Assembly (NCBI GenBank): GCA_963720765.1
Contig: CAVRGS010000003.1
Location: 186,001-250,000 of the forward strand
DNA from: DASUAS01 sp963720765
GTDB taxonomy: Bacteria > Actinomycetota > Acidimicrobiia > IMCC26256 > DASPTH01
Reading direction: 5' to 3'
Length of the DNA: 64,000 nucleotides
The position numbers and the translations under genes were made by a program. This document shows, piece by piece, positions 53,365 through 63,370 of the stretch. The notes under the pieces were generated by a model, which was given only the letters and a program-made list of their open reading frames with translations, was not told where the DNA came from and did no database searches. The number at the start of each line of letters is the position of its first letter. Position 1 is the stretch's first letter.

Positions 53365-54205
53365 CGAACGACACCACGACGCCGCCGACGATCGCGACGA
53401 CGAGGATCACGAGCAGTGCGATGTTCGACACGTCGAGGAGCTTGAGTCCGGTGAGCGCCAGCACCAGCACCAGTACCGGCCGGATGAAATGGTCGGGCGC
53501 GCGCGACGAGATCTGCGCGCCGATGATCACGCCGGGGATGCTGCCGATGAGCAGCGAGCTGGTGAGGCCCACCTCGAACTCGCCCCAGAGCAGGTGGCCG
53601 ATGGCGGCCGCGAGCACCAGGGGCACTGCCTGCACGAGGTCGGTGCCCACGAGCTCCCGCGACGACAGCGTCGGATAGAGCAACATGAGCGCGACGATCA
53701 TGAGCGAGCCGGACCCCACCGACGTCATGCCGACGATGGTCCCGCCCACGAGGCCGACGGCCAGCGTTGCCGCACGCCGCACCGGCACTCGCAGCGCGTC
53801 GTCGCCCGCCACGCCGGCGCCGCGCCGCGCGCTCAGGTACGAACGCACGACCATCGCGGCCGCTGCGATCAGCAACACGACGCCGAGAACGATCTTGATC
53901 GTGTCGCCGACGTCGCCGCTCATGTGCGAGATCACGTACGAACCGAACAGTGCGCCCGGGACCGACCCGAGGGCCAGCCACTTCACCAGTCCGGTGTGCA
54001 CGGTGCCGCGGCGGAAGTGGATGCCGCCGCCGATCGGTTTCATCACCACCGCCGCGACGAGGTCGCTCGACACCGCGGCGAGCGGTTCGATGCCGAAGCC
54101 GAGCACGAGGACGGGCGTCATGAGCGCACCGCCGCCCATGCCGGTGAGGCCGACCACGATGCCCACGATGAAGCCGGCGAGCGCGATGCCGAAGTCGAGG
54201 TCCAC
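53303..54205 (-). CDS. TauE/SafE family sulfite/organosulfonate exporter
   Basis: 300 residues, eight to nine transmembrane helices in two repeats. GFIVGIVVGLTGMGGGALMTP is the family opening and GGTIVGMTSVGSGSL the second half. Members export sulfite, sulfolactate or sulfoacetate, or import organic acids. It is divergent from a Rrf2 regulator, suggesting sulfur-linked control (inference). The 3' end overlaps the mpaB-like gene antisense. Confidence 0.85.
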   Translation of the reverse strand: MDLDFGIALAGFIVGIVVGLTGMGGGALMTPVLVLGFGIEPLAAVSSDLVAAVVMKPIGGGIHFRRGTVHTGLVKWLALGSVPGALFGSYVISHMSGDVGDTIKIVLGVVLLIAAAAMVVRSYLSARRGAGVAGDDALRVPVRRAATLAVGLVGGTIVGMTSVGSGSLMIVALMLLYPTLSSRELVGTDLVQAVPLVLAAAIGHLLWGEFEVGLTSSLLIGSIPGVIIGAQISSRAPDHFIRPVLVLVLALTGLKLLDVSNIALLVILVVAIVGGVVVSFVTRRRARAPHAATAASASPG

Positions 54206-54288
54206 AAGCGATTCCCGGTAAAGACAACTGAACTAGTCGAGAATGTAGTGTTTGGGTGATCGTCGGTGCAAGACGCGGGAGGTGGGCG

Positions 54289-54744
54289 GTGAAGGTCACG
54301 GCCAAGGCCGACTACGCGGTGCGGGCGGTTCTGGAGCTCGCGGCGGCCGATGGCGCAGTGGTGAAGGCCGACCGCATCGCCGAGGCCCAGGGGATCCCTC
54401 GACACTTCCTCGACAACATCCTCTCCGACCTCCGGCGGGCGGGGATCGTCGCGACCCACCGAGGAGCCGAGGGCGGGTCGCGCCTCGCCCGACCCGCGAA
54501 GCTGATCACGCTCGCCGACGTGATGCGGGCCATCGAGGGTCCGCTCGCCGCGGTGCGCGACATCCGGCCCGAGTCGTTGGCGTACGACGGTCCGGCGGAG
54601 AAGTTGCCCGAGGTGTGGATCGCAGTACGGGCTTCGTTGCGGAGTGTGCTCGAGAAGGTGAGTGTCGCCGACGTCGCCGCGGGCCGGCTGCCCCGCCACG
54701 TCGAGAGGCTCGCGGAGGACCCGGAGGCGTGGAAGAGCCACTGA
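54289..54744 (+). CDS. Rrf2 family transcriptional regulator without cysteines
   Basis: 151 residues from GTG 54289 (GGGAGG upstream). The winged-helix core has KADYAVRAVLELA, RIAEAQGIPRHFLDNILSDLRRAGIV and RGAEGGSRLARPA. IscR, NsrR and RsrR coordinate Fe-S clusters with three Cys in the next segment; this protein has no Cys at all. It is therefore not an Fe-S sensor but may bind a ligand or partner, as CymR does with CysK. It sits between the divergent TauE-like permease and aconitase and may control either. Confidence 0.85.
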   Translation: MKVTAKADYAVRAVLELAAADGAVVKADRIAEAQGIPRHFLDNILSDLRRAGIVATHRGAEGGSRLARPAKLITLADVMRAIEGPLAAVRDIRPESLAYDGPAEKLPEVWIAVRASLRSVLEKVSVADVAAGRLPRHVERLAEDPEAWKSH

Positions 54745-54791
54745 CGGGCGTAGATTCGGGGGAACGACACAACGCGACGAAGAGGAAGCAC

Positions 54792-57070
54792 ATGGCTACG
54801 ACCGTCGGCCCCACCACGCCGCTCGAGCTCGTCGAGACCGCGTACGCGCGCTATCCCCGGGCACTCGCCGATGCCCGCCGCCGACTCGGTCGACCGCTGA
54901 CGTTCGCCGAGAAGATCCTCTTCGCCCATGCCGACGATCCGGCCACCGTCGGCATCGATCGGGGAGTCGACTACGCCGACTACCGACCCGACCGTGTGGC
55001 CATGCAGGACGCCACCGCGCAGATGGCGCTGCTGCAGTTCATGACCGCGGGCCTGCCGACGGTGCAGGTGCCGAGCACCGTGCACTGCGACCACCTCATC
55101 CAGGCCCGGGTCGGCGCCGACGCCGACCTGAAGAGCGCGCTCGACGTCAACTCGGAGGTCTACGAGTTCCTCCGCTCCGTGTCGGCCAAGTACGGCATCG
55201 GCTTCTGGAAGCCGGGCTCGGGGATCATCCACCAGGTCGTGCTCGAGCAGTACGCCTTCCCCGGCGGGATGATGATCGGCACCGACAGCCACACGCCCAA
55301 CGCGGGTGGTCTCGGCATGGTGGCCATCGGCGTCGGTGGTGCCGACGCGGTCGACGTGATGGCGGGCTGGCCGTTCAACACCCGGGTGCCGAAGGTCATC
55401 GGCGTGCACCTGCGGGGTGAGCTGTCGGGCTGGGCGGCGGCGAAGGACGTCATCCTCAAGGTCGCGGGGATCCTCACCGTGAAGGGCGGCACCGGTGCCA
55501 TCGTCGAGTACTTCGGTCCAGGCGCGGAATCGATCTCGGCCACCGGCAAGGCGACGATCTGCAACATGGGGGCCGAGATCGGCGCCACGTGCTCGCTGTT
55601 CCCCTACGACGCCCGCTCGGCCGCCTACCTGAAGTCGACCGGGCGCGAGGCGCTCGCCGACCTCGCCGACGCGCACGCCGAGCACCTGCGTGTCGACCCC
55701 GAGGTGATGGAGGACCCCGAGCGGTTCTTCGACCGCGTGATCGACATCGACCTCGACGAGCTCGAGCCGCACCTCGTCGGTCCGCACACTCCCGACCTCG
55801 ACCGCCCCATCTCCGAGGTCGGTGCCGCGGCGCGTGAGGAGGGCTACCCGGTCGACATCAGCTACGCGCTGGTCGGGTCGTGCACCAACTCGTCGTACGA
55901 GGACATCGGTCGCGCCGCGCACGTGGCGCGCCAGGCGAGCGCGGCGGGGCTGCGGGTGAAGACCCCGTTGCTCATCACGCCGGGCTCCGAGCAGGTGCGC
56001 GCCACCATCGAGCGCGACGGCCTCCTCGCCGACCTCGAAGCGATCGGTGCGACGGTGCTCGCCAACGCGTGCGGGCCGTGCATCGGCCAGTGGCAGCGCG
56101 ACGACATCGTGAAGGGCGAGACGAACACCATCGTGTCGTCGTTCAACCGCAACTTCCCGGCGCGCAACGACGGCAACGCGGCGACCCTGTCGTTCATCGG
56201 CTCCCCCGAGACGGTCACCGCGATGGCGCTCACAGGGCGGCTCGACGTCGACTTCGTACGCGAGCCGGTCGTCGCGCCCGACGGCACCGAGGTGCAACTC
56301 GACGCGCCGTCGGCCGACGAGCTGCCGGCCAAGGGCTTCGACCCCGGGGAGTCGGGGTTCCAACCGCCTGCGGACGACCCGTCGTCGGTCGAGGTGGTGG
56401 TGGCACCGGGGTCCGATCGGCTCGAGCTGCTGCAGCCGTTCCCCGCGTGGGACGGCAACGACTTCACCGGCCTGCAGGTGCTGATGAAGGCGGTGGGGAA
56501 GTGCACCACCGACCACATCTCACCCGCCGGCCCGTGGCTGAAGTACCGCGGTCACCTCACCAACATCTCCGGCAACCTCTTCATCGGGGTGAACAACGCG
56601 TTCGCGCTGCAGCCCGCGGGTTCGGGCGTCGACGTGCGCGACGGCGCGATCGTGCCGCTGCCCGACCTCGCCAAGCGCTACAAGGACGCGGGCATCTGGT
56701 GGGTCGCGATCGGCGACGAGAACTACGGCGAGGGTTCGTCGCGTCGAGCACGCGGCGATGGAGCCGCGCTACATGAACGGCCGCGCGGTGCTCGTGCGTT
56801 CGTTCGCCCGCATCCACGAGGCCAACCTCAAGAAGCAGGGTGTGCTCGCGCTCACGTTCGCCAACCCCGACGACTACGAGCGGATCCAGGCTGACGACAC
56901 GATCGACATCGTCGGTCTCGCCGACCTCGCGCCCGGGCGTCCGGTCGAGGTGGTCATCCACCATGCCAACGGCACCACCGACACGATCTCGACGACGCAC
57001 ACGATGTCGGACGAGCACATCGCCTGGTTCCGCGCCGGCTCGGCCCTCAACGTGCTGCGGGGCGAACTGA
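54792..57070 (+). CDS. acn: Aconitate hydratase, two frameshifts near the 3' end
   Basis: About 759 residues. Converts citrate to isocitrate in the TCA cycle through a [4Fe-4S] cluster. DSHTPNAGGLGMVAIGVGGADA, GSCTNSSYEDIGRAA and ANACGPCIGQW contain the three cluster cysteines. VGKCTTDHISPAGPW and GEGSSREHAA are in the swivelling C-terminal domain. It is the mitochondrial-type aconitase rather than AcnA/IRP. Reading breaks at 56748 (an extra C in cgtCgag) and near 57060 (a G4 run). Repairing the second gives Val-Leu-Arg-Ala-Asn-stop at 57070. Confidence 0.95.
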
Positions 57071-57176
57071 CGTCCGTCGGGCGACTGACGAAAGTTGGGT
57101 CACATTCGGCGGTTCTTTCAACGCTCTCCGTGTCATACTGCCCTCGACAGCACTTGGGCGGAGAGGGGCGCAGGAC

Positions 57177-59525
57177 ATGGGGCGGAAGTCGGTGCGAAAG
57201 CAGCGCGATCGTGGCGTTGGCCACGATCGCACTGGTGTGCGCGACTGGGTGGCGGTGGCGCCGAGCGCTGGCGCCGCGACGGGCGGAACCGTCTCGGGCG
57301 TGGTGACGGATGCGAGCTCGGTGCCGGTCGCCAACGCCACGATCTTGGTCGGGGACGTGTACGGACTCGTGGGGTCCACTTCGACCGACGCTGCGGGCTC
57401 CTACGAGATCACCGACGTCCCACCCGGTGACTACACCCTCACCGTGTACGCCGTGGGGTACCTCGATCCCGCACCGATGTCGATCACGGTGGTGGACGGC
57501 GTCACCACGACTCAGGACGTGACCATCCAGACCGCGGGTGCCGCGCACATCACCCTTCGCTCGAAGACGGGCGCGCTGCTGCCGGGCGCCCAGGTCTTCC
57601 TGCAGATGAGCGTCGGGATCGGTGGCTTTCAGAACTGGTACGCGACCGACAACGGTGACGGCACCTACGACCTGGGCAGTCTCACTGCCGGCACGTACCG
57701 GGTGATCGCCAAGACCTCCGGGGATCCGAACGCCGGCGCCGCCGTTGCCCAAGAGGGCGTCGTCATCAGCGAAAGCACGACCACGTCGCTCGAGCTCCAA
57801 CTGGTCGAACCGGGCGCGCTCGAGGGGAGCGTCACGAACGGTCTCGGCGATCCGATCGCGGGCGTGAGCCTGTCCCTCCTCAACTCCCTGACGTCGAGCT
57901 CCTGGCAGACGACGACCGATGGGTCGGGGCACTACTCGTTCCCTGCGGTCGATCCCGGTTCCCTGCAGCTCAGCGTCCAGTCCGTGGGCTACGCCCCTGC
58001 GAACCTGAGCGTCGCGGTGCCGTCCGGCCCGGGCGTGACCACACAGGACGCCCAGCTGCTCGTGCCTGGACAGATCAACGCTTCCGTCAGCACGAACAGC
58101 GGCGCGACCTACACGTTCGTCGCGCTCGTCGCGTGTCCTGGTGCCGCCGATCCGCTCGTCGGACAACCGCTGATCTCGACGTGCCAGGGATTCGCGGCCG
58201 ACAGCTCCCAGCCCTTCGAGCTGTCCAACCTGTCGCCGGGTGCTTACACCGTTGCGGCCGCCTACTACAGCGGCAGCTTCGGCAGCCTGTCGGTCGAGGC
58301 CTCGTCGCCGACGACGTCCGTCACGCTGAACGGCGGTGACGTCGTCAACTGCGTCTTCGTCGCCGGCCCCGGGGGTTCGGCGAGCTGTTCGAGCGGCCCG
58401 CCGCCCGGGACGGGCACGGTCGTGGTGACCGTCGGCGAGACGACCGAGTCGTACGCCAGCGGCCTGTGCCTCGCACCGGGACTCCTGATCCTCGGTTCGA
58501 CGACGTGCTCCGACGGATCGTCGGCGAACATCCGGTTCGGGCTCCTGCCCGGGTCGACGACGACCTACTCGCTCGTGCCGGGCACCTACACGGGTGGTCT
58601 CGCGGCATTGTCACCGACGCTCGCCGCGGGAGCGTTCGGTCCCGTCAACGTCACTGCCGACACCACGGTGCACTGCACGTTCACCATGGCAGCCGCGCCG
58701 TCGTGCGTGTACCCCTCCGACGACGGTGACGGGGTCGATGAGGATCCGCGTCGTCGACGGGAACGGGGACGGGATCACCCGACGCGCAGCAGGCGAACGT
58801 GACGACGCTCCCGGCGGGTGTGGGCGGCGGGAACGTGACGATCGCCGCCGACGGGGCCGACTACACGCTCGCGGCGGTGTCGGCGGGGCCGGTGCCTCCG
58901 GCTGCGCCCGTGGGTGCGTTCCCGGTGGGTGTGGTGGGCTTCACCGTTGACCTGCCGGCGGGCGCGACGGCAGCCGACGTCGACATCATCCTGCCGCCGG
59001 GCACCAACCCGACCGAGTAGTTCAAGCTGCAGGACGGTGCGTGGTTCGGAGTTCACGGACGTCACGATCTCGGGTGACGTGGTGACGCTCCACCTGGCCG
59101 ACGGCGCGACGGGCGACGCCGACGGCACCGTCAACGGTGTGATCGTCGATCCCGGGGTGCCGGCGACGGGTGGCTACACCTTCGAGGGCTTCCGCTCGCC
59201 GATCGACAACTTGCCGAAGGTCAACTCGGCCAAGGCGGGTCAGGCGGTGCCGGTGAAGTGGAGGATCACCGATGGCGACGGCAACCCGGTGTCGGATCCG
59301 ACCAGCTTCGTGCGGCTGCGCTCGACGGGCGGAGCGTGTGCATCGAGTGACACGGACGACGTCGAGGTGTACGCGCCCGGTGGCTCGGGACTGAAGTATC
59401 TCGGGAACGGCGAGTGGCAGTTCAACTGGAAGACGAACAAGACCTGGAAGGGTCAGTGCCGGACGCTCGTGTTGGAGCTCGCCGACGGCGCTGTCGGGCG
59501 CACCGCCGACTTCACCTTCAGGTAG
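57177..59525 (+). CDS. Secreted Cna-B/carboxypeptidase-regulatory repeat protein, damaged reading frame
   Basis: About 780 residues when joined. A signal-peptide-like helix (SAIVALATIALVCATG) is spread over two frames (indels near 57206 and 57250). Then come repeats of the carboxypeptidase-regulatory/Cna-B type (GTVSGVVTDASSVPVANATI, STDAAGSYEITDVPPGDYTL, GSVTNGLGDPIAGVSLS). A second part follows after indels near 58735-58790 (VTTLPAGVGGGNVTI). After a TAG at 59018 comes the PxKF-type domain with KVNSAKAGQAVPVKWRI. The TAG stands where Tyr would fit. A cell-surface or released adhesin is likely. No sortase motif is visible at the C-terminus. Confidence 0.65.
57205..57230. repeat. Perfect 11-bp inverted repeat
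   Basis: Arms 57205-57215 and 57220-57230 flank a 4-nt loop. It lies in the proposed signal-peptide coding part of the surface protein, exactly where the frame is ambiguous; a hairpin here may have disturbed sequencing. Confidence 0.5.
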
Positions 59526-59531
59526 GCCGGC

Positions 59532-60797
59532 TCAGGAAGTCGAGCGCAGCGTGACCGGCGTGGGTATGCCTGCGCCGGTCAGCTGGAGCTCGGTGGGTTC
59601 GGCGCAGCAGAACCAGCTCTCGGTGAGGCGGGGACGGCCGGTCGTGACCCGGGACAGGTCGACGGCCGGCGCACCCGCGGCCTCGCGCACGCGGGCGTAG
59701 ACCTCGACCGGGTCGTCGTCGGTCTCGACCAACGCCGCGATGCGCTGCTGGAGCTCATCGACCGCAGGGTCCGGGGATGCCCACGTGTAGGTGGAGCGTT
59801 CGGCGTCCCATGGGCCGGCGAAGGGTGCGAGGTCGGGATGGTCGAGCAGGAGCGAGCCTTCGGGGAGCAGGAGGCGCACGCTGTACTGCACGGGGTCGAC
59901 GCTGCCGACCAGGTCGTGTTGGTACACGAAGTCGAGCAGCGCCACGACGTCGTCCCGCGTGGTCCACGGCGTGAACGGCAGCCACGAAGGTCGCACCTCG
60001 ATGCCGGCATCGCGCAGGATCGTGACGGCACGCCCCGCGTCGTCGGCGGTGTGACCCTTGTCGAGGATGTCCAGCACGGCGTCGTCGACCGACTCGAACG
60101 CCGACACGACGAAGACGCACCCCGCGGCGGCGAACTCGGGCCACACGTCGGGGTACCGAAGCACATGTTCCACCTTGACCGTGCAGTCGAAGGTGACCTC
60201 GGGGAAGTGCTCGTGCAGGGCGGCGACGATCCGCCGCGAGTGCGGCGGTGCGTTGAGGAAGTCCGGATCACCGAACGTGATGTGTTGTGCCCCTGCGGCG
60301 ACGAGCTGCGCGATGTCGGCGAGCACGGGCTCCTCGTCGACGCGGCGCACGCGCCCGTCGAACACCACCGGCACCGGGCAGTGTCGGCAGCGGTGCGCGC
60401 AGCCATGGGTCGCGAGGACTGCGCCGACCAATTGCTGCGCGCCGTCGATCTCGAGCCGCGTGTAGCGGTCCAGGGGTGGGAGCAGGTCGCGAGCGGGCAG
60501 CGGTGCATCCCAGTCGACCGGCGTGGCGAAGTCGGCACACTGGGCGGCATAGAGGCCGAAGCAGCGCAGCGGCTTGTCGACGTCGGACGCGAGCTCACGC
60601 GCCAGGCGGGTCGCGGTGTGCATGGGCACCGAGAACGCGACCTCGTCAGCCCACTCGACGAGCGCGGGATCCCACGGATCGACCGACACGTCGAGCGCGC
60701 GCACCTCGTGGCCGTCGGCGCGCAGGTGCGCGGCCGCGCTCCCGAGCGCGCCGGGCTGTTGCCCGAGCTCGTACGTGGCGACCAAGAGGATCTTCAC
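59532..60797 (-). CDS. B12-binding-type radical SAM protein with C-terminal CCAEP tail
   Basis: 421 residues. The N-terminal 110 residues have a Rossmann-like fold of the cobalamin-binding type (ILLVATYELGQQPGALGSAA) but no DxHxxG. The radical SAM cluster motif is Cys133-x3-Cys137-x2-Cys140. The barrel follows (HITFGDPDFLN, FDCTVKVEHVL, GCVFVVSAFESVDDAVLDIL). Near the end, residues 395-401 read WFCCAEP. This matches radical SAM proteins annotated as CUAEP/CCAEP-tail, some of which have selenocysteine at the second Cys. The reaction is unknown. ATG overlaps the ATP-grasp stop by 4 nt. Confidence 0.88.
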   Translation of the reverse strand: MKILLVATYELGQQPGALGSAAAHLRADGHEVRALDVSVDPWDPALVEWADEVAFSVPMHTATRLARELASDVDKPLRCFGLYAAQCADFATPVDWDAPLPARDLLPPLDRYTRLEIDGAQQLVGAVLATHGCAHRCRHCPVPVVFDGRVRRVDEEPVLADIAQLVAAGAQHITFGDPDFLNAPPHSRRIVAALHEHFPEVTFDCTVKVEHVLRYPDVWPEFAAAGCVFVVSAFESVDDAVLDILDKGHTADDAGRAVTILRDAGIEVRPSWLPFTPWTTRDDVVALLDFVYQHDLVGSVDPVQYSVRLLLPEGSLLLDHPDLAPFAGPWDAERSTYTWASPDPAVDELQQRIAALVETDDDPVEVYARVREAAGAPAVDLSRVTTGRPRLTESWFCCAEPTELQLTGAGIPTPVTLRSTS

Positions 60798-61980
60798 GAG
60801 ATGTCGACCGCCAATTCGGTGTGAGCCTTGCGCAACGTCGCTTCCACGGCCTCGGGCGTCTCGCCACGTGCGAACAGGAATCCCAGGTATCGGTCACCTT
60901 CGGGCAGCGGCACCACCTGGCGGCCCCGCGGGATCGTGATCTCCAGCCCGGTGACGCCCGGCACCGCGCGCGCGTCGTCCTGCCCCCGCACCTCGCGTAA
61001 CGTCCCGGCCGCCGGGATCGGCAGCATCATCACGCCTGACGCGCCGGCTTCGCGCCGGATCCCGTCGAGGGGAAGCCCGAGCGCGTGGCGCAGCACGAGC
61101 TCCTCGAGCGCGATGCCCGCTCCGAAGCGCAACGTCCGCGCGCACAACCCGCCGATCGAGCGCGCCGCGACCTCGATCACGTGCACGCGGTCCCCGTCGA
61201 CCCTCACCTCGGCGTGCACCGGTCCCTCGACCAGGCCGATGGCGGCGCACGCGGCGAGGTCACGAGCTCGACGCGCGCGAGCACTTCGTCGGGCAATCGC
61301 GAGGGAGTGACGTAGAGGGTCTCCTCGAAGTACGGACCCTCGAGCGGATCGGGCTTGTCGAACACCGCGAGCACCGTGAGCTCGCCGCCGTCGAGCAGGC
61401 CTTCCAGCGCGATCTCGACTCCCGGCACGTACCGCTCGACGAGCAGCGGTCCGTCGCACATGGCTCGGATGCGCGCCGCGGCGGCGCGCGCGGTGTCGAC
61501 GTCGTCGGCGCGGATCACGCCCTGACTGCCCGACTTGTCGACCGGCTTGAGCACCCACGGCAGCGGCAGGTCGGTGGGGGACGGCAACTCGTCGTCGACC
61601 ACCACGAACGCGGGCTGGGGCACCTCCGCCGCTCTGAGCGCCCGCCGCAGGGCCGCCTTGTCGCGCGTCGCCGCCACCGCATCGGGCGGGTTGTGGGGGA
61701 AGCCGAGCCGCTCGCCTGCCGCGGCGGCGACCATCACGCCGCGATCATCGACCGCGACCACCGCGTCGACCCCCCTCCGGTCGTCCAGCGCCACGATCAG
61801 GTCGGCGGCGGTCTCGGGTTCGTCGAGTGGCACCACCACGGCCCGTTCCCTGCTGCCATCCAGGAGGACGGGCATCTCGTCCGAGCCGACGACCACCTCG
61901 ACCCCGAGGCGGGTCGCAGCCCGCACGAAGTCGGGCGCCCGGTAGGTCGATGTGGGGAGCAGGAGGAGAACGCGCAGCAC
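60794..61980 (-). CDS. ATP-grasp enzyme, frameshifted near 61260
   Basis: About 395 residues after repair. The N-terminal domain resembles PurK/BtrJ-like ligases (VLLLLPTSTYRAPDFVRAA). The ATP-grasp core has LPWVLKPVDKSGSQGV, the Lys and Gly loop, then PLLVERYVPGVEIALEGLL. After the frame change it reads VHAEVRVDGDRVHVIEVAARSIGGL, with the Glu-Asn-like metal site. Such enzymes join a carboxylate to an amine or thiol. It precedes the CCAEP-tail radical SAM gene with ATGA overlap, so the two probably act in one pathway. GTG 61980 is only 18 nt from the divergent NfuA start. Confidence 0.85.
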
Positions 61981-61985
61981 GCTCC

Positions 61986-61992
61986 TATCATG
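61986..61992. promoter_or_regulatory. Overlapping divergent -10 boxes
   Basis: TATCAT (61986-61991, plus) precedes GTG 61999 by 7 nt. On the minus strand CATGAT (61987-61992) precedes GTG 61980 by 6 nt. Both transcripts would be leaderless and the boxes overlap, so the two promoters cannot be occupied together. Confidence 0.45.
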
Positions 61993-61998
61993 GTGCCT

Positions 61999-62613
61999 GT
62001 GACCGATGTCCTGACGATCTCTCCTGAGGCCCACCAGATGGTGCTCCAGGTTCGCGACGCGGAACCGGAGCCCGAGACCCTCGCGCTCTGGGTGGAGGTC
62101 AACGGCGAAGCCAACGGCGCCTACACGTATCTCATGGAGTTCCGCCCGACGGGCGAGCTCGGCGACGACGTCCTCGTCGAGCGCGAGGGCGACCTCGCGG
62201 TCGCCATCCCGGCGGAGAGCGTCGAGTTGCTGCGCGGTTCCACCCTGGCGTTCAACGGCGGCATGGTGATGCAGAACCCCAACCGGCCACTGCCGCCGGT
62301 GGCGCGCATCGCCGACCGCCCCGAGGCCGATCTCTCGGGCGAGATCCCCCAACGGGTGATCCAGGTGCTCGAGGAGCAGATCAACCCCGCGATCGCATCA
62401 CACGGTGGTCACGCCGAGCTGGTCGCCGTCGAGGACTCGATCGCGTACCTGCGACTCGGTGGTGGGTGTCAGGGCTGCGGCATGGCTGCGGTCACGCTGA
62501 GCCAGGGCATCGAGGTCGCGATCCTCGACATGGTGCCGGAGATCACCGAGGTGATCGACGTCACCGACCACGCGTCGGGCGCCAACCCGTACTACGAGGC
62601 TGCGAAGAAGTAG
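61999..62613 (+). CDS. NfuA-like Fe-S cluster carrier
   Basis: About 204 residues (GTG 61999; ATG 61990 is an alternative start). The N-terminal part is an A-type (IscA/HesB-like) domain without its three cysteines, as in E. coli NfuA (DVLTISPEAHQMVL). The C-terminal NifU domain has INPAIASHGGHAELV and the cluster-binding GGGCQGCGMAAVTL. It carries [4Fe-4S] clusters to client enzymes. Here the divergent radical SAM protein is a natural client. Converges on DUF169 with a 7-nt gap. Confidence 0.9.
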   Translation: MTDVLTISPEAHQMVLQVRDAEPEPETLALWVEVNGEANGAYTYLMEFRPTGELGDDVLVEREGDLAVAIPAESVELLRGSTLAFNGGMVMQNPNRPLPPVARIADRPEADLSGEIPQRVIQVLEEQINPAIASHGGHAELVAVEDSIAYLRLGGGCQGCGMAAVTLSQGIEVAILDMVPEITEVIDVTDHASGANPYYEAAKK

Positions 62614-62620
62614 CGGCGCT

Positions 62621-63340
62621 CTAGAAGCGCGTCGCGTCCTCGGCGGCGTACTTGGCAACGGTGTTGTCGGCGCCTGCGTGCTGCTGCACCGACGCGACGA
62701 TGTCGGCCAGCTGCGACGCCGGGATCGCGCAGGTCATCTCGGTCGGCGCCATGCCCGTGCGCACGCGGCTGAGCGCGCAACCCACGCTGGCCGCGGGCAC
62801 CCCCTCCTCCTTGGCGATCGCGATGATGTGGCACTGGGGCTTGCCCTCGATGCGCAGCCCGGGGATCGCGTCGGACAGCACCATCATCTGACGCCCGGTG
62901 ACCCGCACGAACACCACGTCGGGGTCGACCGGCGTCTCGGCGAGGGGTCCGTAGGTGACCGCGCCCGGCTGCTCGTGCACGACCGGGATCTGCGGCACGA
63001 CGTCCATCGTGACCCAGCCCGACTCGAGCAGTGCGGCGACGTCGGAGTTGCCGGCGACCTCCTCGAGCGTCTTGAACCCGTGGGTGACGCTGCCCACGCT
63101 GCAGTTGCCGTGGTCCTCCGCGACGGTACCGAAGGTGCGGTCGGCGGCCTTCATCCAGAACACGCAGCCGGCGGGCACGCGCCCGGTGCGACCGTCGGGG
63201 AGCGGCGCCGGCATCGGCTCGTCGAACATCGGAACGCCGTCGAGCGGGGCGTCGGAGAACGTGATCGCGAGCGGCGGAGCCGAGAGGTGGAGCGTGTCGG
63301 AGAGCGCGGCGGCGAGGGAGGACCAATCCTGCGTTGTCAT
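62621..63340 (-). CDS. DUF169 domain protein (ArCR family)
   Basis: 239 residues. DUF169 pattern: TLHLSAPPLAITFSDAPLDGVP, Cys residues at GCVFWM, GNCSVGSVTHG and the C-terminal GCALSRVRTG and MTCAIPAS. Four conserved Cys may bind a metal or Fe-S cluster. The family is uncharacterised and found in anaerobes and actinobacteria. It lies 30 nt downstream of the NifS-like gene on the same strand, so they may form an operon facing NfuA. Confidence 0.85.
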   Translation of the reverse strand: MTTQDWSSLAAALSDTLHLSAPPLAITFSDAPLDGVPMFDEPMPAPLPDGRTGRVPAGCVFWMKAADRTFGTVAEDHGNCSVGSVTHGFKTLEEVAGNSDVAALLESGWVTMDVVPQIPVVHEQPGAVTYGPLAETPVDPDVVFVRVTGRQMMVLSDAIPGLRIEGKPQCHIIAIAKEEGVPAASVGCALSRVRTGMAPTEMTCAIPASQLADIVASVQQHAGADNTVAKYAAEDATRF

Positions 63341-63370
63341 GGTGGGGAGCTTACCGATGGAGACCTTTCT

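Noticed and set aside
54312..56516. 734-codon open frame antisense to Rrf2 and aconitase
   Set aside because: It is a by-product of high GC; aconitase on the other strand has full motif support.
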